Of a DNA stretch of 10,936 nt, positions 6,969 through 10,936 are shown piece after piece. Numbering within the stretch: the first letter of the stretch is position 1; the number at the start of each line of letters is the position of its first letter. Origin of the DNA: RGIG250 sp964540025 (GTDB lineage: Bacteria; Bacillota; Negativicutes; Selenomonadales; Selenomonadaceae); the NCBI GenBank assembly GCA_964540025.1, contig CAZIKQ010000050.1, forward strand, positions 1 through 10,936, given 5' to 3'. Both the position numbers and the translations under genes were made by a program. The notes beneath the pieces were generated by a model. The model saw only the letters and a list, made by a program, of their open reading frames with translations. It did no database searches and was not told the DNA's origin.

Positions 6969-8879
6969 TTGATAACAGATAATCTTATCAACCGGAAAAA
7001 TATTCAAAAAATTTTATTGGCCGCGGTGATTTACTCTTTGGCCACCATCCCGGGTAAACTGCTGCTCATGCTCCTTCCGGGAGCAGAAGTACGGTTTTCC
7101 GCCTGCCTGCCGGTAGTATTTGGTATGCTCTGGGGCCTGCCTGGGGCAATCGGGGCCGCTCTGGGTAATATTGTCAGCGACCTTTACAGCGGCGAAGCCA
7201 TCAGCACAATTTTCTGGGGCTGCCTGAGCAATTTTATCTTGTCCTGCCTTCCCTATAAGCTGTGGTACGGCTGGCACAGTAAAGAAGCTACCCTGTTCAT
7301 CTACAATGCAAAAAGCTGCCTGCGCTTCTTCATCATCATCTTTATCACGGTTTTTAATTTTTCCGCTCTTTTAACTTCCATTACGCTTTTGAATTTCAAT
7401 TCGGCTCCCCTGGAAAGCTTTCGGATTTTTTTCTCCAGCAATTATGATTTCACCCTGCTTTTGGGCATCCCTATACTGCTGTATTTCCGAAAGAAAAATT
7501 ATCGTTTTTCCCTGCCGGAGCCCCATAAGATAACTATTGATGGACCGGGCTTTCGACTTCCCTTATTAACGCTGCTGCTAAGCTCCTTTTTAAGCGTCGC
7601 CTTTCTTGCCGCTGTTTACTATGACCTGAGCGGCTCGACACACCCCCTGCTTTTTCTTGCGGTCAATACTTCTCTTTTGCTGTACTCCTGCCGTCTGGCC
7701 CCTGATTATGACGTGGCAAGTCAGTTAAGCTCCTCTCGTAATTATTATTCTATCGGCGCGAAAGCCACCATGATCATCCTGCTTCTGGCCATTGCAACGA
7801 TTATATTTATTATAGCTTTACTTATGTACAGCAACAACACCTTAACCTTGGGCCTTAAACAAATTGAACTCTGGCAAAGGATTTTTTCCACCTTGCTGTT
7901 CAGCATGCACTTTGTATTTATCGTGGTTTTATTTATCCTCTACAAGCTGGAAAAAAATGTCGTTATCCCTGTAACCCTGCTCAGCAAAATTGCCGGCAGT
8001 TTCGTTGAAAACAACTACCTGGGGTCCGTCAATAATATACCTTATGTTCCAAAGGGCGCTCCGAAAAACGAAATAGACGAGCTGCTTGTCTCTTTCCGAA
8101 AAATGACGGCCGACATCCAAAACTACATCGCCAATTGGCAGACTGCCACAAAAGAGAACGAAGCTATTGCCGCCCAGCTTGCCGTAGGCGCCCAAATTCA
8201 GCAAAGTATTCTCCCTGACCCAACGGCAATCAATCAAAAAATCCCCGGCTACGAAATCAGGGCCGGTATGTACCCGGCCAAAGAGGTGGGCGGCGACCTT
8301 TACGACTGCTTCCTGTCAGCTCCCGGCAAACTGGCTGTTCTCATCGCCGACGTTTCCGGCAAAGGCATCCCGGCCGCCCTCTTTATGATGGTCACTAAAA
8401 CCCTTTTGAAGAGCAAAAGCAGCCTCCAGGACCCCGCCATAATTTTAGCAGAAGTCAATAACGCCCTAGCTGAGCATAACGACAATCTGATGTTTGTAAC
8501 GGTCTGGCTGGGAATCGTGGAGCTTTCTACCGGCAGATTGGTTTACGCCAATGCCGGACACAATTATCCCCTCTTGCAGCAAAAAACTGAACAGGCCGTC
8601 CGGCTGAAAGAAAAATCGGGGCCAGCTTTGGGAATCATCCCTAACGCCGTCTATAAAGACTACGAACAAACCCTGTCCCCTGGAAGCAAATTACTGCTTT
8701 ATACCGATGGTATTCCGGAAGCAGAAAATCCCCAGCGCGAATTTTGGGGTATGGAGCGCCTGGAAAATAGTTTTCACGGAGCCAATACTCCTGAAGACAT
8801 TTTACTTTCCGTCCGGGAATTTGTCGAAAACACCCCTCCCACAGATGACATTACCTTCCTGTGGCTTCAGCGCAAATAA
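6969..8879 (+). CDS. Membrane-anchored SpoIIE-type PP2C serine phosphatase
   Basis: A 636-residue sensor phosphatase. Residues 10-175 contain several membrane segments around VRFSACLPVVFGMLWGLPGA (41-60) and IGAALGNIVSDLYSG, a pattern common in membrane SpoIIE-like phosphatases and reminiscent of ECF-transporter S-components. More membrane helices occupy about 195-240 and 262-327. A HAMP-like/coiled linker spans 330-415, ending AQIQQSILP. The PP2C domain spans 420-636 with metal-binding acidic sites in EVGGDLYD (D443), IADVSGKGIPAALFM (D461), YTDGIPEAEN (D580) and TDDITF (D626-D627). It should dephosphorylate the divergent STAS protein in response to a membrane or ligand signal. The start is a TTG at 6969 with AAAGGA about 10 bases upstream; no better ATG exists before the first helix. 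The signal sensed is unknown. Confidence 0.9.
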   Translation: MITDNLINRKNIQKILLAAVIYSLATIPGKLLLMLLPGAEVRFSACLPVVFGMLWGLPGAIGAALGNIVSDLYSGEAISTIFWGCLSNFILSCLPYKLWYGWHSKEATLFIYNAKSCLRFFIIIFITVFNFSALLTSITLLNFNSAPLESFRIFFSSNYDFTLLLGIPILLYFRKKNYRFSLPEPHKITIDGPGFRLPLLTLLLSSFLSVAFLAAVYYDLSGSTHPLLFLAVNTSLLLYSCRLAPDYDVASQLSSSRNYYSIGAKATMIILLLAIATIIFIIALLMYSNNTLTLGLKQIELWQRIFSTLLFSMHFVFIVVLFILYKLEKNVVIPVTLLSKIAGSFVENNYLGSVNNIPYVPKGAPKNEIDELLVSFRKMTADIQNYIANWQTATKENEAIAAQLAVGAQIQQSILPDPTAINQKIPGYEIRAGMYPAKEVGGDLYDCFLSAPGKLAVLIADVSGKGIPAALFMMVTKTLLKSKSSLQDPAIILAEVNNALAEHNDNLMFVTVWLGIVELSTGRLVYANAGHNYPLLQQKTEQAVRLKEKSGPALGIIPNAVYKDYEQTLSPGSKLLLYTDGIPEAENPQREFWGMERLENSFHGANTPEDILLSVREFVENTPPTDDITFLWLQRK

Positions 8880-8951
8880 AACCTTCACCCGCTCCCTTTC
8901 AGACAGCCTTCAATTATTTCTGATTTCCAGCCTGTGCAATTTTCATTGCCA

Positions 8952-8999
8952 AAAAATAACCCCCTTTGTCCGCCTTGTCCGACAAAAGGGGTTATTTTT
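8952..8999. terminator. Strong bidirectional terminator
   Basis: Arms of 19 bases (8952-8970 and 8981-8999) pair with a single mismatch around a 10-base loop. A5 begins the left arm and T5 ends the right arm, so it works for both strands. It sits between the converging PP2C gene and the small GG-leader gene. Confidence 0.9.
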
Positions 9000-9014
9000 A
9001 TGAGCAGATAATCA

Positions 9015-9248
9015 TTATATGAGAGTCATCCCCCGGCCATTCAGCCGTTCCATCATTGCATCGACTTTACCGACAGGACAATCCAAATGAGCAGTCGCCT
9101 TCTTGTTTTCATCGTAATAGGTAAATACCTTGTATTCTCCATGCTCTCCCTTTACTGTATCGCCTACGCTGTAGAATAAACTTGCGCCGCCTGTTACTAA
9201 ACCCAGTTCCTCATCGCTTAAAACAAATTCATTATTGTCTTTTGACAT
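9015..9248 (-). CDS. Small peptide with double-glycine leader, possible second peptide precursor
   Basis: A 77-residue product whose first 21 residues end LSDEELGLVTGG (10-21), the form of a double-glycine (GG) leader cleaved by PCAT/C39-type exporters. The end of the proteusin leader in this window, LSDAELDMVAGG, is almost the same. The remaining 56 residues are not repetitive: YSVGDTVKGEHGEYKVFTYY (26-45), then one Cys (57, in HLDCPVG) and MMERLNGRG. No lanthipeptide-like Ser/Thr/Cys richness is seen. Start ATG 9248 has AAAGGAGGG 7 bases upstream, a very strong site. It is a single-gene unit ending at the bidirectional terminator. It may be a bacteriocin-like or secreted peptide; I recognise no named family. 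Confidence 0.75.
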   Translation of the reverse strand: MSKDNNEFVLSDEELGLVTGGASLFYSVGDTVKGEHGEYKVFTYYDENKKATAHLDCPVGKVDAMMERLNGRGMTLI

Positions 9249-9317
9249 AATCTGTCCCTCCTTTTAACATTAAATCAGCCTTAATCATTCGCCGCGCGGA
9301 TAATCCCCCCTTTTATC

Positions 9318-9323
9318 ATTATA
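9318..9323 (-). promoter_or_regulatory. Possible -10 box for the GG-leader gene
   Basis: TATAAT is read on the minus strand, 70 bases before the start codon. No good -35 hexamer lies 16-18 bases further upstream, so either the promoter is activator-dependent or the match is chance in AT-rich DNA. Confidence 0.3.
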
Positions 9324-9402
9324 TTTACGCAATTTCAAAACTTCCTCTATTGCGTCCTATTCGATAAATTCAGGTAAAATCCTGCTGACAGTAAATGAAA
9401 AC

Positions 9403-9436
9403 AAAAAAGAGCTCTCAAGATTTCCCTGAAAGCTCT
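9403..9436 (-). terminator. Terminator of the degraded tRNA-Ser copy
   Basis: The minus strand reads AGAGCTTTCA (9436-9427), loop GGGAAATCT, TGAGAGCTCT (9417-9408), then T6. It is a ten-pair stem, clearly related to the terminator at 10697-10729 behind the intact tRNA-Ser. Confidence 0.75.
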
Positions 9437-9449
9437 GAGTTTGTAATGA

Positions 9450-9502
9450 TGGCGGAGCAGGATGGATTCAGACCCTTGCAGCCCTGACGATTCAGCGATT
9501 TG
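9450..9502 (-). pseudogene. tRNA-Ser remnant (degraded 3' half)
   Basis: Read on the minus strand, it keeps the tRNA-Ser 3' end with CCA, most of the variable arm (AGGGCTGCAAGG) and the anticodon-arm region with GCT. It has lost about 8 bases around the variable arm/T arm, has TCTGAATCC instead of TTCGAATCC, and has no recognisable 5' acceptor half. Its downstream terminator is also retained. It cannot fold as a functional tRNA, so it is a decayed duplicate of the gene at 10744-10832. Confidence 0.75.
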
Positions 9503-9589
9503 GTAAGTACCGTTTTTAGCGTGTTGTGAGGGCGTATTTCGAGCGGTTCGCGCCGGTTTCAGGGCATTTGAAGCAGAGAGCACAGCCTT

Positions 9590-10219
9590 TTATTTCAAAC
9601 TGTCCTTCATCAACCCAGTTTTTCTGATATTCAAGGGCTTTTTCCCGGCGCCGTTTACCCCTGTCAATTTCTGGATATCGGAGGACTGCCAGTCCTCGCA
9701 CTCATCATAAAAATATTCCGTCTTGCGCTTCTTGAAGATACGGAAGGAGGTTTCCGCCGAATTGTCGTATATATGGCACACATCGCTCACAGCCACAACA
9801 TCCTTCGCCAGCGCCATAGACCGGTCATAACGGGCGTAAATCTTATCCACCGGAACATCATGCCCGCCTAATTTCACCCTCATCCGAACCCGGTACACAT
9901 TGATTAGCGGATCGGATGTTACAACGTAGTAGCAACGGATAAAGTAGCCGATTTCCTTGGCCCGGCGCAGGAGATCCAATTTCCGCTCCGTAGACATCAC
10001 CGTTTCAAAGCAGAAGCTCTCCCGCCGCTCCAGGTACGATTCACGCTGCTGTTCCGCTATCTGAGCAGCTTCAAGATCGGTACACTTCAGGTTTTTCTTG
10101 ATTTCGTCCGCATTGATATAATCCATCAGCGGCTTGAGCAATTCCGTCAGCGTGCTTTTCCCGGAGCCATTCGGTCCGGCAAATACCACAATTTCAGGCT
10201 TTTTCTGTGGTTTGCTCAC
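9590..10219 (-). CDS. Zeta-toxin-like P-loop kinase
   Basis: A 209-residue P-loop protein. Walker A is AGPNGSGKST (14-23); INADEI (36-41), FETVMS (71-76), and the Arg-rich stretch with RVRMRVKLGGHDVP (110-123) and RYDRS (130-134) are the usual zeta-family marks. Family members phosphorylate UDP-sugars of cell-wall synthesis; whether this one is toxic is inferred. I choose GTG 10219 over the TTG at 10249 because GGAAGGGG lies just upstream and the P-loop then starts at a normal distance. It overlaps the upstream small gene by 26 bases, so the two are translated together. After residue about 186 the sequence becomes atypical (Gly/Lys-rich), and another frame reads more naturally; the C-terminus may be frameshifted. 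Confidence 0.8.
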   Translation of the reverse strand: MSKPQKKPEIVVFAGPNGSGKSTLTELLKPLMDYINADEIKKNLKCTDLEAAQIAEQQRESYLERRESFCFETVMSTERKLDLLRRAKEIGYFIRCYYVVTSDPLINVYRVRMRVKLGGHDVPVDKIYARYDRSMALAKDVVAVSDVCHIYDNSAETSFRIFKKRKTEYFYDECEDWQSSDIQKLTGVNGAGKKPLNIRKTGLMKDSLK

Positions 10220-10418
10220 TATAACGCCCCTTCCGTGACTTCCTGGCAAGCGGAACCCGCGTACCGTCGCTGTGCACCTCGTATATCATCTGCTCCTTCC
10301 GGTCATAGATGATGCTTGGCACGCCCAGTACCTTATGCTTCTCCAAGGCCAGCCGCACTGCGGCGTCTACCCGCTCGTTAAGCACCTCGTCCGGCAGCTC
10401 CGAATAATTATCCTCCAA
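10194..10418 (-). CDS. Small partner of the zeta-like gene, putative antitoxin
   Basis: A 74-residue, mostly helical, charged protein. Its centre, AVRLALEKHKVLGVPSIIYD (20-39), followed by a short strand region (MIYEVHSDGTRVPL), resembles the small proteins that commonly precede zeta-like kinases in Bacillota. It uses a TTG start at 10418 with GGAGGAGGGG just upstream, and its end overlaps the kinase start by 26 bases in another frame. Order antitoxin first, toxin second fits a toxin-antitoxin operon. It lacks a clear DNA-binding motif. The antitoxin function rests on position and weak resemblance. Confidence 0.6.
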   Translation of the reverse strand: MEDNYSELPDEVLNERVDAAVRLALEKHKVLGVPSIIYDRKEQMIYEVHSDGTRVPLARKSRKGRYSEQTTEKA

Positions 10419-10469
10419 GCAAACCCCTCCTCCTTATGTTCCCGACATCATACCGAAAACATTTTCTTT

Positions 10470-10498
10470 ATTATATGGCATAGCCTTTAGTTTGGCAA
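10470..10498 (-). promoter_or_regulatory. Sigma-A promoter of the zeta operon
   Basis: The minus strand carries TTGCCA (10498-10493), a 17-base spacer and a perfect TATAAT (10475-10470), 51 bases before the TTG start of the small partner gene. This is the best promoter match in the window. Confidence 0.75.
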
Positions 10499-10696
10499 GT
10501 GGTCAAAGTTGCCGGTTATCGGCAATCTCAATTTCCCTATTCATATACTAATCCAACTGGCCGGCTGTTCGGCTATTCTTTTGTGTAGCTGCCAGCCAAT
10601 ACAATAGCATCATAGGAGGTCATATACTTTTCTACAGGATTTTTTATTGACCACCAGTTAAACTGACGGATTTTATTGTGCCTATTCGGCGCTACT
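10499..10696. other. Non-coding spacer upstream of the zeta operon
   Basis: I see no gene. A small hairpin TTGCCG-GTTAT-CGGCAA (10509-10525) sits just upstream of the -35 box and has no T-tract. An isolated AGGAGG at 10614-10619 is not followed by a usable start. Confidence 0.4.
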
Positions 10697-10729
10697 AAAA
10701 AGAGCCTTCAGAATTTCTCCTGAAAGCTC
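10697..10729 (-). terminator. Terminator of the tRNA-Ser gene
   Basis: The minus strand reads GAGCTTTCAG (10729-10720), loop GAGAAATT, CTGAAGGCTC (10711-10702), then A and T-rich tail (10701-10697). It is a ten-pair stem ending the Trp-Ser tRNA unit. Confidence 0.8.
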
Positions 10730-10743
10730 CAAGTTGATAATGG

Positions 10744-10832
10744 TGGCGGAGTGGGAGGGATTCGAACCCTCGCGACCTTGCAGCCCTAACGATTTAGCAA
10801 ACCGTCCTCTTCAGCCTCTTGAGTACCACTCC
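10744..10832 (-). tRNA. tRNA-Ser (GCT anticodon)
   Basis: An 89-base class II tRNA with encoded CCA. The acceptor GGAGTGG pairs with CCACTCC, the discriminator is G, the anticodon stem ACGGT/ATCGT closes the loop TTGCTAA with anticodon GCT, a long variable arm follows (AGGGCTGCAAGGT region), and the T loop is TTCGAATC. It reads AGC/AGT serine codons. Confidence 0.95.
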
Positions 10833-10869
10833 GTAACTAAAGTATAAAAATATATTTGATTATCCAAGC

Positions 10870-10936
10870 TGGCAGGGGCAGTAGGACTTGAACCCACAAC
10901 CAATGGTTTTGGAGACCACTACTCTACCAATTGAGC
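10870..10936 (-). tRNA. tRNA-Trp (CCA anticodon), 5' end outside window
   Basis: The visible part starts in the D arm (GCTCAATTGGTAGAG). It has the anticodon stem GTGGT/ACCAT around loop CTCCAAA with anticodon CCA, T loop TTCAAGTC, and 3' TGCCCCT-G-CCA. Only about the first nine bases are missing. It lies 37 bases upstream of tRNA-Ser and is probably co-transcribed with it. Confidence 0.93.

Larger units (their letters stand above)
9249..9589. other. Gene-free stretch between GG-leader gene and zeta gene
   Basis: It contains the ribosome site and possible -10 box of the GG-leader gene, the remnant tRNA-Ser and its terminator. No open frame in it looks like a protein. The frame reading into it from the 3' end of the zeta gene (to 9516) is discussed under findings. 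Confidence 0.6.

Noticed and set aside
9347..9583. Minus-strand open frame of 78 codons
   Set aside because: It spans the decayed tRNA-Ser and its terminator and has no plausible ribosome site or protein pattern.
10609..10640. Small gene behind AGGAGG at 10614
   Set aside because: No usable start codon follows at a proper distance, and no open frame of note is present.

Overview
The window looks like a chromosomal segment of a member of the Bacillota, possibly a Negativicute or Clostridium-like anaerobe. The evidence is strong Shine-Dalgarno sites (AAGGAGG type), TTG and GTG starts, a SpoIIE/SpoIIAA/SpoIIAB-type partner-switching set, and oxygen-sensitive B12 and radical SAM enzymes. The assignment below phylum is a guess.

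Region 1 (about 114-6002, minus strand) is a RiPP (ribosomally made, post-translationally modified peptide) operon of the proteusin type. In transcription order it has a 183-residue precursor with a nitrile-hydratase-like (NHLP) leader, two tandem B12-binding radical SAM proteins of the RiPP maturation radical SAM protein 1 / PoyB-PoyC kind, and a PoyD-like radical SAM peptide epimerase. The precursor core is the highlight. After the VAGG leader end it has Asn at residues 136, 142, 148, 154, 160 and 166, an exact six-residue ladder in a Val/Ala/Gly background, followed by a hydrophobic C-terminus. This is the layout expected for a polytheonamide/aeronamide-like beta-helical pore peptide, but with the hydrophobic end at the C-terminus instead of the N-terminus. 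No Asn N-methyltransferase, dehydratase, protease or exporter is present in the window. A hairpin plus T-tract between the precursor and the maturases may set precursor:enzyme stoichiometry.

Region 2 (6121-8879) is a regulatory module. An anti-anti-sigma STAS protein and an anti-sigma HATPase kinase lie on the minus strand. Divergent to them is a 636-residue membrane-anchored SpoIIE-type PP2C phosphatase. The phosphatase probably dephosphorylates the STAS protein and so frees an unidentified target of the kinase. Its position directly upstream of the RiPP operon suggests, but does not prove, control of that operon.

Region 3 (8880-9500) holds a strong bidirectional terminator, a small gene whose product starts with a short GG-type leader resembling the end of the proteusin leader, and a decayed tRNA-Ser copy with its terminator.

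Region 4 (9590-10936) holds a zeta-like toxin/kinase with its small upstream partner under a near-consensus promoter, then an intact tRNA-Ser(GCT) and a partial tRNA-Trp(CCA). The toxin module is bracketed by the intact tRNA-Ser and its degraded copy, which suggests a segmental duplication or an old insertion at this tRNA locus. The first ~110 bases hold a hairpin-rich intergenic repeat.
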